64,000 bases of DNA from Syntrophales bacterium (GTDB lineage: Bacteria > Desulfobacterota > Syntrophia > Syntrophales > PHBD01). The notes below the pieces were generated by a model, which was not told the origin of the DNA, did not search any database, and saw nothing but the letters and a program-made list of their open reading frames with translations. The number at the start of each line of letters is the position of its first letter. Position 1 is the stretch's first letter. The DNA lies in contig DAOSEM010000004.1 of assembly GCA_035363115.1 (NCBI GenBank), forward strand, positions 186,001 through 250,000, read 5' to 3'. This document shows, one piece after another, positions 51,598-59,606 of the stretch. Both the position numbers and the translations under genes were made by a program.

Positions 51598-51959
51598 GCG
51601 AATCCATGCCTCCTCGTCATGCAGGATGTAGGTATGTCATATTTGACATATCCGTCTTTCTTCCCCTGGGCAAGCGAAAAGCATTGAGGAACATCAGGGG
51701 TGTCGCATTGCCACCGGCTCAGGCGGGGCTACCCGGGGAATCCGGAAGGTCAAAGGAGTGCCGTATACGCTGAAGGCAAGCAGGACGACCCCTCCCTGTT
51801 CCGCTCGCGCAATTTCACGCCCTCTGCCCGGTTCCAGGAAGCGGGGGCGAGGGGGGCCTATCGTATTTGCTGAAACCCGGTCAAGGGTGTGATAAGAGAA
51901 GCGATAAGGCAAATCCGGCACATGTTCATGCCGGGAGGACAGGGAAAGGGAGGACCATC
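51598..51959. other. 362-bp divergent regulatory region
   Basis: Between the aldehyde dehydrogenase (minus) and the pilin-like gene (plus). No gene is seen. It contains the inverted repeat listed separately and the upstream signals of both genes. A short GGAAAGGGAGGACC ribosome site lies at its right end. Confidence 0.5.
51633..51650. promoter_or_regulatory. Operator-like inverted repeat upstream of the aldehyde dehydrogenase
   Basis: TATGTCA, four bases TATT, then TGACATA: perfect 7-bp arms (18 bp in all), 36 bp before the ATG of the aldehyde dehydrogenase. Its position would overlap that gene's promoter on the minus strand. The half-site TGTCA/TGACA is shared with the TetR palindrome at 9702-9717 but in the opposite orientation. 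No regulator gene is adjacent. Confidence 0.55.
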
Positions 51960-52445
51960 ATGAAATATGGAACGCCCCCGGGAAGCCGGCGGGGTTTTGG
52001 CCTGATTTCGATCGTCCTTGCCCTGGGGATCCTGTGCATCCTGGCGGTGATGATGATCCCCCGTTATCTGGGCGATCCGGGAGGAAAAGACAAGGCCGCG
52101 GTTTCGGTGAAGGGTCCCGCCGGGCCCGCCGCGGTGCCGGAGGCTTTGGCGGGAAGAACCGTTGCGCCGGGCGACGCCGCCAACGTGGCGGGCATGGCCG
52201 CGCTTGCCGCCGCCGCGTCGAATGTCCAGGCGGCCTATACGAAGCTGGTGGTCGGCAATCCGTCGGGCGGGGCCGTCACGAGCGATGAGGTCGCCGCCCT
52301 GCTCAACTCCGGTTACACGGCGGTCGGCGACTACATCGTGTCGTACACGCCGTCGGGGCGCGATAAAATCATCGCCAGGCTCCAGCCAGGTTCCAGGGGC
52401 AAATACGGCACGCCGGATTCCAGGGAGATCGTGCTTGCCCGGTAA
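51960..52445 (+). CDS. Type IV pilin-like protein (pseudopilin)
   Basis: 161 aa from ATG 51960, after AGGGAGGACC. The class III signal is RRGFGLISIVLALGILCILAVMMIP, with cleavage after Gly12 expected. The mature residue 5 is Ser, where most pilins have Glu. The C-terminal part (about 40-161) is Ala- and Gly-rich with a helical start, not clearly a pilin globular domain. No pilus assembly genes lie nearby, so it must use a secretion or pilus system encoded elsewhere, if it functions. Confidence 0.65.
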   Translation: MKYGTPPGSRRGFGLISIVLALGILCILAVMMIPRYLGDPGGKDKAAVSVKGPAGPAAVPEALAGRTVAPGDAANVAGMAALAAAASNVQAAYTKLVVGNPSGGAVTSDEVAALLNSGYTAVGDYIVSYTPSGRDKIIARLQPGSRGKYGTPDSREIVLAR

Positions 52446-52884
52446 CGCGGCATGTATGGAACGGACCGAACGGGACTCCTCCGTGCGGCATCCGCAGGGG
52501 ACGGGCCTGCTTCCCCGGCCGGGCCGTTCGGGATGCGTCCCGGCCGCAGGCATGGCTGAAGACGGCGGTGAGGGAGGATGCCGGGATTGCCTGTCGGTTC
52601 CGTTTTCCACCGTGGATTTCTCGGAGGAATGGTGGTAGAAAACGGGCCGTGTGAACGACGTAGATCCGTCGGAAACCGATCCGATCCAGGCAGGACGCAA
52701 CATGGGCTGATCCAGGAAGACCCCGTTTCTCAAATGAGCGCGGGGTCTCTTTCGTCCGGCCCCGGGTTCGATCGGCGCCGTTCGGGTTGCCCCTTTTTCC
52801 CCACCGGGCCTCTCTCAGGACCCGGTCCAGATACGATGTCCGCTTTTCCGTGGACACGGTAGACAAACGAGGAGGATAGAGACC
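52446..52884 (+). other. 439-bp non-coding stretch with a hairpin
   Basis: No gene can be supported. It contains the hairpin at 52718-52748, and ends with the ribosome site (ACGAGGAGG) of the triheme cytochrome gene at about 52870. Confidence 0.45.
52718..52748 (+). terminator. Hairpin between pseudopilin and cytochrome genes
   Basis: AGACCCCG pairs with CGGGGTCT (8 bp) around a 15-base loop that itself pairs CTC with GAG, and is followed by CTTTCG. It could terminate transcription of the pseudopilin gene, but the distance (270 bp) and short T-run make this uncertain. Confidence 0.4.
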
Positions 52885-53187
52885 ATGAGTACCCTGAAAA
52901 AACTTCCTGTCATTGCGTGCGGGATTCTGCTGCTTTGCGCCGTCTTCATCACGGCCGTCCTGGCCGGCGGGCCGCCGCTGAAGGCCAATGTCTGCGACAC
53001 CTGCCACAAGGACTACGCCAAGATCATGCCGAAAACCCATCCGGATGTCGGCAAGGGGCAGGCCTGCCTGACCTGTCACGCCCCGGATCCGGCCAAGAGC
53101 GAGCCGACCAAGTTCTCGACCGACACCCACAAGACGCACCAGAACGGAAAGGCGAAACTGGAGTGCGCGGCCTGTCATGCCCTGTAA
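52885..53187 (+). CDS. Small triheme c-type cytochrome
   Basis: 100 aa with an N-terminal signal or anchor (about 8-27, IACGILLLCAVFITAVLA). Three CXXCH heme-binding motifs occur: CDTCH (37-41), CLTCH and CAACH (near the C-terminus). His residues between them (MPKTHPDV and DTHKTHQNG) may be second ligands. This fits a small NrfH/NapC-like or c3-like electron carrier in the periplasm. It may serve the anaerobic respiratory chain; no oxidoreductase partner is adjacent except the flavodoxin-like gene downstream. Confidence 0.85.
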   Translation: MSTLKKLPVIACGILLLCAVFITAVLAGGPPLKANVCDTCHKDYAKIMPKTHPDVGKGQACLTCHAPDPAKSEPTKFSTDTHKTHQNGKAKLECAACHAL

Positions 53188-53321
53188 GACAGACCCGTTT
53201 TTCTTATGAGCCGTTCCTGTTTTCCGACGGCTCAGGGACACCACCCGATAAGAACGCCGGGGCAGGAGCGGGGCCGTTTCCGCGTCCCGCGAAATGCCCC
53301 GGCGATTCCCACGATTCCATC

Positions 53322-53774
53322 ATGAAACGGGCGGCCGCGATCCTTCTCCTGCTCGCCCTGCTTCCCGGCGGAGCGGTCTGTGCCCAGCCCCTTTTCGTGC
53401 GGGAGTCCGACACGCCCATTGCCTTGCACTATGCAAGGATCATGAACGATTACATAGCGTTTATCGAGCCGAAGCTGGCCGGGAAAGAAGACCCGGCAAC
53501 GCTGTCCCGGGCGTATTTCGAGCGCCTGGGATACCGGCTGATCGCGGTGTCGATCCGGACGACCCGGGAGCCGCGGGTGTCCAGGTCATGGAAAATCCCA
53601 GGCTCGAAGCTGGCCGTACTGCCGCGGACGACCTGCTACGTCTCCGCTTCCGGGGCGACCGTCGAGCTGTACGACCAGGGCGACGACTACGTCCGCATCC
53701 AGAATTTCACGGACGGGGCACCCGGCGAACCGGGGCTATACGTATCGATTGGCATCACGCATCGCTGGAAATGA
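53322..53774 (+). CDS. Uncharacterised exported protein
   Basis: 150 aa from ATG 53322. Signal peptide about 1-21 (ILLLLALLPGGAVCA). The mature protein has no recognised family; conserved-looking segments are HYARIMNDYIAFIEPKLAG, TTCYVSASGATVELYDQGDDYVRIQNFTDG and GLYVSIGITHRWK. A weak upstream ribosome site lowers confidence in the start. It precedes the flavodoxin-fold gene by 12 bp and could be co-expressed. Confidence 0.6.
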   Translation: MKRAAAILLLLALLPGGAVCAQPLFVRESDTPIALHYARIMNDYIAFIEPKLAGKEDPATLSRAYFERLGYRLIAVSIRTTREPRVSRSWKIPGSKLAVLPRTTCYVSASGATVELYDQGDDYVRIQNFTDGAPGEPGLYVSIGITHRWK

Positions 53775-53786
53775 CGGGAGACGATC

Positions 53787-55184
53787 ATGCATGTCACGGT
53801 CCTGAACGGGAGTCCCAAGGGTGACGTCAGCGTCACCATGCAGTACGTGCATTTCCTCGCCGGGAAGTTCCCGGGGTACGATTTCAAGATCCACAACGTG
53901 GCCCGGCAGATCCGGGTCCTTGAAAAGAAGGACGGCTCGTTCCGGGAGGTTCTGGATGACATGGGAAAGGCCGACCTCGTCCTGTGGGCCTTTCCGGTGT
54001 ACGTCTGCCTGGTTCCGTCGCAGTACAAGCGGTTCATCGAGCTGCTCTTCGAGCGGGGAGCGGCGGAGAAGCTGGCCGGCAGATACAGCGCCGCCCTGAC
54101 CACGTCGGTCCATTATTTCGACCACACGGCCCACGGCTACATCGACGCCGTCAGCCAGGACCTGGGGATGCTGCACATCGGCGGCTATTCCGCCGACATG
54201 TACGAGCTCCTGAAGCCGGAAAACCGAAGGAGGCTGACCCGGTTCGCCGATCACCTGTTCCACACGGCACAGAGGCGGGATCCCGTGGACCGTACCCATG
54301 AACCCCTCCCGCCCCGCGGCTTTGTCTACGAGGCGGGCCCGGTGCGGGAGACGGTCCCGACGGACGGCAAAAAGGTCCTGGTTCTGACGGACGCCGCTCC
54401 CGGCCAGGACAACCTGCTGAAGATGATCGAGCGCTTCCGCCAGTCCTTCAGCGGTCCCGTGGAGGTCGTCAATCTTCACGATCTCGACATCAAGGGGGGG
54501 TGTCTCGGCTGCTGCGAGTGCGGCTACGACAACACCTGCGTCTACGCCGGGAAGGACGGTTTCGGCGACTTCTACCGGAGCCGCGTGATGAACGCGGACA
54601 TCCTCATCTGTGCAGGGGAGATCCGGGACCGCTACCTGTCCTCTACGTGGAAATGCTACTTCGACCGCGTCTTCTTCAACACGCACATCCCCACCCTGGC
54701 GGGCAGGCAGGCGGGCTTCATCCTCTCCGGCCCCTTTCGCCGTCTTCCCCATCTCCGCCAGATTTTTGAAGGCTACATGGAGTTCCAGCAGGCCAACTGG
54801 GCCGGCGTGGTGACCGATGAAAGCGGCGACACGACCCGGATCGACGAGGGACTGCAGGCGCTCGCGGAGAGGTCCGTCAGGTTTGCCCGGGAAGGGTATG
54901 TCCGGCCGCCGGGTTTCCTCGGCGTCGCCGGCACGAAGATGTTCCGCGACGAAGTCTGGGGGCGCCTGCGGTTCGTCTTCCGGGCGGACCACCGGTTCTA
55001 TCGGGACCACGGCCTCTACGACTTTCCCCAGAAAGACTGGAAGATGCGGGGCATCAACCTGGGGATGGGCGTCCTGACGGGCATCCCGGCGTTCCGGAAG
55101 GAATTCAGGAAGCGCATCAAGGATGAAATGATCAAGCCGCTCCAGGCGGTGCTCCTCCGCGAACGGGAGGGATCGGGGGCATGA
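53787..55184 (+). CDS. Tandem flavodoxin-fold NAD(P)H-dependent oxidoreductase
   Basis: 465 aa with two flavodoxin-like (FMN-reductase) domains. The first (about 1-190) starts MHVTVLNGSPKGDVS, the usual phosphate-binding loop, with FPVYVCLVPSQYKRFIE. The second (about 205-400) starts VLVLTDAAPGQDN and has a cysteine cluster GGCLGCCECGYDNTC near 237-252 that may bind a metal or form disulfides. The C-terminal tail (about 400-465) is basic. Such proteins reduce quinones, chromate or iron compounds. Single-domain relatives are common; the double arrangement is unusual. Confidence 0.85.
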   Translation: MHVTVLNGSPKGDVSVTMQYVHFLAGKFPGYDFKIHNVARQIRVLEKKDGSFREVLDDMGKADLVLWAFPVYVCLVPSQYKRFIELLFERGAAEKLAGRYSAALTTSVHYFDHTAHGYIDAVSQDLGMLHIGGYSADMYELLKPENRRRLTRFADHLFHTAQRRDPVDRTHEPLPPRGFVYEAGPVRETVPTDGKKVLVLTDAAPGQDNLLKMIERFRQSFSGPVEVVNLHDLDIKGGCLGCCECGYDNTCVYAGKDGFGDFYRSRVMNADILICAGEIRDRYLSSTWKCYFDRVFFNTHIPTLAGRQAGFILSGPFRRLPHLRQIFEGYMEFQQANWAGVVTDESGDTTRIDEGLQALAERSVRFAREGYVRPPGFLGVAGTKMFRDEVWGRLRFVFRADHRFYRDHGLYDFPQKDWKMRGINLGMGVLTGIPAFRKEFRKRIKDEMIKPLQAVLLREREGSGA

Positions 55185-57166
55185 CGCGAAGACACGGAAG
55201 CGGCGGGGGCAAGGTTTCCGGGGAGCAGCGGAGGCAAACGGGCCGGATGATCCGTTTGCGGTGGATAGGGCTGTCCCTGCTCGTGGCATCGGTCCTGCTG
55301 AACGGCTGCGCCCTCTTCGACCTGAGGAAGGACAACACCTTCTCCAGGGATTCCTGCCTGATCACGGGAACGGTCTACAGCGGGGAACCGGCCAAGGGCC
55401 CCATCGTCGTCGTCGCCTGCGAAAAGGTTGATGGACGGTTCAGGGTCGCCCACCACACGGTCCTCCATGAACCGGGCCCGTACCAGCTCCTGGTGCCGAG
55501 AGGCAGGTACCGGCTCTTCGCCTTCGAGGACAGAAACCGGAACTGGATCCTCGATCCGGGAGAGCCGGCGGGAGTCGCCCTGGGGGACAGTGACGACCTG
55601 TCGATCCGCGCACCGGCGGGGGGCGCGGTTCTGGACATGGCCGTTGTGCTCTCCCGGGATCCGGACGTCCGCCGGAAGGTCCCCTTCGACATCCTGGCCA
55701 AAGACGCCGCGGGTGGACATCGCTGGCACAGCACGCAGGCGGGGGCGATCATGGACATCCGTGATCCGATCTTCTCCGGCGAGCAGGGCGTCAGAGGGTT
55801 CTGGTCTCCCCTCGAATTCTTCCGGGAGTACGGTGCCAATATCTATTTTCTGGAACCCTACGATCCGGGGAAGATTCCCATTCTCCTGGTCCACGGTGCG
55901 GCGGGCTCCCCCCAGGACTGGCGCTACTTCATCGACAACCTCGACCTCTCCCGGTACCAGGTCTGGATCTACTACTATCCGTCCGGGGCGCGCCTGAAGG
56001 CCATGTCCGGGCTGATGGCTGTCAAAATCCGCGAACTTCACAGAAAATACGGGTTTCAGAGGCTTTACGTGACGGCCCACAGCATGGGGGGCCATGTCGC
56101 CCGCTATGCCCTGGCGCATGAGAGCTTTCTCAAGAGCTGCGTGAAGCTCTTCGTCTCCATTTCCACGCCCTTCGGAGGCGAGGACCTGGCGGCGGCGGGG
56201 GTCGCCCAGTCGCCCGCCGTCATCCCGAGCTGGAAGGACATGGCGCCGAACAGCGAATTCATCCGGCTTTCCTTCTCCAGGAAGATGCCGCCCTCGATCC
56301 GGGACTACCTGTTTTTCGGGCACCGGGGCAGCCGGAATCCCCTGCGCCCCAACAACGACACGACCGTCACCCTGGCCAGCATGCTCGATCTGAGGGCCCA
56401 GTCGGAAGCGATCAAGGTATTCGGTTTCGATGAAGACCACGTGGGCATCCTGAACAGCAGGGACGTCCTGGCCCAGTACAAGACCGTCCTGGAATGGGTC
56501 GAAAAGGGGGACGCCGACCCCGGACGTCCGGAGAAGCGGGGGATGGTCCGGCTTCGTTACACCGTCGAGGAGGAGAGTGATGTCCCGCCGCTGTGGATGA
56601 CGCTCCTGTTCCTCCCCGCCGAAAAGAGCCGGGTGGAATTCTACCTGTCTCCCGATCCCCTGAAGAAGAGCCAGGAGATGGGGCCCGTCCGGGCGGGGAC
56701 CTACGAGGTCGGCCTCTTAGCCTGGGGGTATCGCGTGACACCCGCCCGCCTGAAGGTGGACGTCGGCGCGGACGCGGCGGCGGAGGTGACCCTTTCTCTG
56801 ATGCCGCAGGGGATGGTGGGCGGCCAGATCACGATGGAGCAGGAAAAGGAGGACCTGTACTGGGGATTCATGACGCCGGTGGCGGCGGAGAGGAGGGTCA
56901 CCTCCGTCTCCCTGACGGGACCGGGCGTGCAGCGAACCATCATGCCGCACGACATCGACCTGGGCGGGGCCATGCAGGAAGCCATGGACGGCAGAGAGTA
57001 TTACTGGGAGGACTTTTTCATGTTCTACGACATCCCCAAGGGCCGTTACGAGCTCAAGGTCGAGGCCAGGGGATGCCGGCCGTTTGTCCAGGCGGTCACC
57101 GTCGATCCGAAGATCATCCACGCACCCCTGAAAATCAGCCTGTCCCCGGAGAGCAAACCGCATTGA
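55181..57166 (+). CDS. Alpha/beta-hydrolase lipoprotein (lipase-like)
   Basis: 661 aa if started at ATG 55181, which overlaps the previous stop (ATGA). An alternative ATG at 55247 gives a standard lipoprotein signal (LLVASVLLNGC). An N-terminal beta domain (about 50-170) precedes the hydrolase domain (about 225-440): ILLVHGAAGSPQDW, nucleophile Ser in VTAHSMGGHVAR and a late His in DEDHVGIL. The C-terminal part (about 450-661) has two beta-sandwich units, the last ending PFVQAVTVDP. Probably an outer-membrane esterase or lipase; the substrate is unknown. Confidence 0.85.
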   Translation: MTRRHGSGGGKVSGEQRRQTGRMIRLRWIGLSLLVASVLLNGCALFDLRKDNTFSRDSCLITGTVYSGEPAKGPIVVVACEKVDGRFRVAHHTVLHEPGPYQLLVPRGRYRLFAFEDRNRNWILDPGEPAGVALGDSDDLSIRAPAGGAVLDMAVVLSRDPDVRRKVPFDILAKDAAGGHRWHSTQAGAIMDIRDPIFSGEQGVRGFWSPLEFFREYGANIYFLEPYDPGKIPILLVHGAAGSPQDWRYFIDNLDLSRYQVWIYYYPSGARLKAMSGLMAVKIRELHRKYGFQRLYVTAHSMGGHVARYALAHESFLKSCVKLFVSISTPFGGEDLAAAGVAQSPAVIPSWKDMAPNSEFIRLSFSRKMPPSIRDYLFFGHRGSRNPLRPNNDTTVTLASMLDLRAQSEAIKVFGFDEDHVGILNSRDVLAQYKTVLEWVEKGDADPGRPEKRGMVRLRYTVEEESDVPPLWMTLLFLPAEKSRVEFYLSPDPLKKSQEMGPVRAGTYEVGLLAWGYRVTPARLKVDVGADAAAEVTLSLMPQGMVGGQITMEQEKEDLYWGFMTPVAAERRVTSVSLTGPGVQRTIMPHDIDLGGAMQEAMDGREYYWEDFFMFYDIPKGRYELKVEARGCRPFVQAVTVDPKIIHAPLKISLSPESKPH

Positions 57167-57218
57167 CGGACCCGCATGGCCCGTTCCGCTCATGATCCCC
57201 GAAGGAGGTGTGAACGCC

Positions 57219-58574
57219 GTGAAGACGAAACTTGCCGTCCTGTTGCTCTTCCCGCTTCTTTTCCTGGCCGTCGCCGGTCCGCTTTACGCCCAGACGGCCG
57301 CCGATCCCGCGCTCGCAGCGGCAATCAATGGAATCAGGCTCGTCGATCACCACGCACACCCGCTGGTGGTCCTTCCCTGGGGTGAAAAGGATGGGGGATG
57401 GGAGGAACTGGGAATGGGGAGCGAGGGAGGATCGGGAAGCGATATGGGCCTCATCCCGTACCGGCTGAATCCCGGCAGTCCCGATCTCCTCAGGACATGG
57501 CGCGGCCTATGGGGCTACCGGCACGACACCATGGACAAAGAGAAGGCCCTGGAGCTGATCGAGACCAAGAAACGCATCATGCGTGAACAGGGCGACCATT
57601 ACCCGTCCTGGGTGCTGGACCGGGCCGGGATCGATGTCATGTTCGCCAACCGGAGGATCATGGGACGGGGTCTGCCGGCATCCCGTTTCCATTGGGTCGG
57701 CTATGTAGACATGCTGATGTATCCGCTGGGCAGCGAACGCCTGAAGATGGAAAACCCGAGCCTCAAAGGCTCCTATGCCAGCCTGGACCTGGCCCTGAAG
57801 GAATCCCTCGCGGGCATCCGCGTCGACGTGCTTCCGGAGTCGCTGGACGGGTACCTGGCGAAGGTTGTCGTGCCGGTGCTGGAGAAGCAGAAGCGGGACG
57901 GCGCGGTGGCCGTGAAGTTCCTGCTGGCGTACCTGCGTCCCCTCGACGTCGCCGATCCGCCGGCGGCGGAGGCGCGGAAGGTGTATGCCCGCTACGCCAA
58001 GGGGGGAAATCCTTCACCGGGCGAGTACAGGACGCTTCAGGATTTTCTCTTCCGCCGGATCTGCCGGGAGGCGGGACGCATCGGGCTGGTCGTCCACATT
58101 CACACCGGCTACGGCATCGGCGGTTATTTCGACATGGCCGGCTCCAACCCCATCCTCCTGGAGCCGGTGTTCAACGATCCGGCGCTCCGGGGCACCCGGT
58201 TCGTCATCATTCACGGCGGGTGGCCGTTTACGAGGGAGACAGCGGCCCTGCTGCTCAAGCCGAACGTGTACGCCGACTTCTCGGCCATGTCCTTCCTGTT
58301 TTACCCGCGCTTCCTCAGCGAGGTGATCCGCGGCTGGCTGGAGGTGCAGCCGCAAAAGGTGATGTTCGGCACGGATGCCTTCTACGTCGGCATGACGATC
58401 GTGAACTGGGAGGAATTCACCTGGCTGGGTGCAGACAGTTCCCGGAAGGCGCTGGCCCTGGCCCTGACGGGAATGATGAATGACGGCGAGATCACCCGCG
58501 AGAAGGCGGTGGAGCTGGCGCGGATGGTCCTCCGTGAAAATGCGATCCGGCTGTACAACCTGAAGATGCCGTAG
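57219..58574 (+). CDS. Secreted amidohydrolase (Amidohydro_2 type)
   Basis: 451 aa from GTG 57219, nine bases after GAAGGAGG; an upstream ATG at 57192 is less well placed. Signal peptide about 1-23. Metal-binding VDHHAHPL (HxH, about 41-48), VHIHTGYG, IIHGGWP and the terminal Asp in MFGTDAFYVG match the amidohydrolase-related (COG2159) TIM-barrel group. Members decarboxylate or hydrolyse aromatic acids; this one is exported, which is uncommon. It follows the lipase-like lipoprotein gene by 52 bp. Confidence 0.88.
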   Translation: MKTKLAVLLLFPLLFLAVAGPLYAQTAADPALAAAINGIRLVDHHAHPLVVLPWGEKDGGWEELGMGSEGGSGSDMGLIPYRLNPGSPDLLRTWRGLWGYRHDTMDKEKALELIETKKRIMREQGDHYPSWVLDRAGIDVMFANRRIMGRGLPASRFHWVGYVDMLMYPLGSERLKMENPSLKGSYASLDLALKESLAGIRVDVLPESLDGYLAKVVVPVLEKQKRDGAVAVKFLLAYLRPLDVADPPAAEARKVYARYAKGGNPSPGEYRTLQDFLFRRICREAGRIGLVVHIHTGYGIGGYFDMAGSNPILLEPVFNDPALRGTRFVIIHGGWPFTRETAALLLKPNVYADFSAMSFLFYPRFLSEVIRGWLEVQPQKVMFGTDAFYVGMTIVNWEEFTWLGADSSRKALALALTGMMNDGEITREKAVELARMVLRENAIRLYNLKMP

Positions 58575-58676
58575 ACGGGCGGCAGGGGAGGGATTCGCCC
58601 GGAGATTGCGTGACGTGATGGAGGAAAGCCCCTTTCCAACGGCACCGGGCGCAGGGCAGGGAAACTCCCCGGGGCC

Positions 58677-59351
58677 TCAGGCCTGGCCTGCTCCGGCCTT
58701 GCCGGCCATCACCTTCATGGCGACGGTCTTCTCATGGAGCGCGTACGCCCGGATCCGGCCGACGGCATTGTCCTCATCGCCCTTCGTGGCCGACTCCAGG
58801 ATCCGGAGCAGCTCCCCGTAACTGTCTTTCAGTTCTTTTTTCCGGAAGATCAGCGTTTCGTACTCGACCCACCGCTTGACCTGCCAGAGCTCCGTAATCG
58901 TGTGCTCCAGGAGGGAATCCTTCGCAATGCGAAGCAGGATCGAGATGACGTCGAACATGGCCTCGCCGTACCCCAGGCCGTCCTCCGCCTCTGCACAGGC
59001 CTTTATTTTTCCCACCCCCCCGAGAATCTCCTCCCGGTCGGCGGGCGTCATCCGGGTGATGACCCTGCGGATCAGGAGGCCGTAAAGCTCCGCCAGGATG
59101 TCGTACAGGGACTCGATGTAGTCGCTGTTGAGGGGAGTGACGACGGTCCCCCGGCGTGGCTCGATCGCCACGAGCTTCATCTTCTCCAGGATCCGGAAGG
59201 CCTCGCGGACCGTTCCCTGGCTGACACCGAGCTCGCCCGCGATTCTTGTCTCGATGAGGCGCTCGCCCGGGAGAAACTCCTTGCGGATGATCCGCCCGCT
59301 GATGATGTCGGCAGCCTTCTGGGATAGATTCTCCGTTTTGATCTTATACAT
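58677..59351 (-). CDS. GntR-family transcriptional regulator (FadR-like C-terminal domain)
   Basis: 224 aa from ATG 59351, with GGAGGG ten bases upstream. The N-terminal winged helix-turn-helix reads SQKAADIISGRIIRKEFLPG, RIAGELGVSQGTVREAFRIL and VAIEPRRGTVVTPL (about 8-75). The C-terminal part (about 85-215) is all-helical, as in FCD domains. It is transcribed away from the aldehyde:ferredoxin oxidoreductase gene and likely binds the palindrome between them. The effector may be a metabolite of the AOR reaction. Confidence 0.88.
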   Translation of the reverse strand: MYKIKTENLSQKAADIISGRIIRKEFLPGERLIETRIAGELGVSQGTVREAFRILEKMKLVAIEPRRGTVVTPLNSDYIESLYDILAELYGLLIRRVITRMTPADREEILGGVGKIKACAEAEDGLGYGEAMFDVISILLRIAKDSLLEHTITELWQVKRWVEYETLIFRKKELKDSYGELLRILESATKGDEDNAVGRIRAYALHEKTVAMKVMAGKAGAGQA

Positions 59352-59406
59352 GGATGCATGCCCTCCGGTTTTGAACCGGCATGAGGAACCGCAAAAGAGA
59401 TAGCCC

Positions 59407-59434
59407 TTGACAGGCTTATTGATTATTGATAATC
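59407..59434 (+). promoter_or_regulatory. Promoter with overlapping palindrome upstream of AOR
   Basis: TTGACA (59407-59412) is followed after 15 bp by GATAAT (59428-59433). The 14-bp palindrome GATTATTGATAATC (59421-59434) covers the -10 box, so a bound dimeric repressor, such as the GntR protein encoded to the left, would block transcription of the oxidoreductase gene. Confidence 0.6.
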
Positions 59435-59452
59435 GATAAACGCATGTAACAG

Positions 59453-59540
59453 GGAATCCATCCGCTGTCAAGAAGAAGCTCGGGAGAAGCACCGGCCGGC
59501 ATGGCTGCAAGGATCTTCTTCATGAGAGACAGCGGATTCC
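59453..59540 (+). ncRNA. Structured 5' leader of the aldehyde:ferredoxin oxidoreductase mRNA
   Basis: GGAATCC pairs with GGATTCC (59453-59459 with 59534-59540), GCTGTC with GACAGC (59464-59469 with 59528-59533) and AAGAAGA with TCTTCTT (59470-59476 with 59514-59520). This gives a 20-bp stem broken by a 4-base bulge and a 7-base internal loop. The apical part is GC-rich with CCGGCCGG. The stem starts about 20 bases after the predicted -10 box. A second hairpin GGCCGC/GCGGCC (59554-59570) follows before the ribosome site. The location ahead of a molybdopterin/tungstopterin enzyme makes a cofactor-sensing riboswitch possible, but the motif was not recognised as a known class. Confidence 0.45.
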
Positions 59541-59606
59541 GGATGCCCCCCGGGGCCGCATGTCGCGGCCTGCCGATGGATGCAATGTACAGGCTGGAGG
59601 TCGTGA

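Noticed and set aside
59453..59540. Calling the AOR leader a Moco riboswitch.
   Set aside because: The consensus sequence of that RNA could not be matched from memory, so only a structured leader is claimed.
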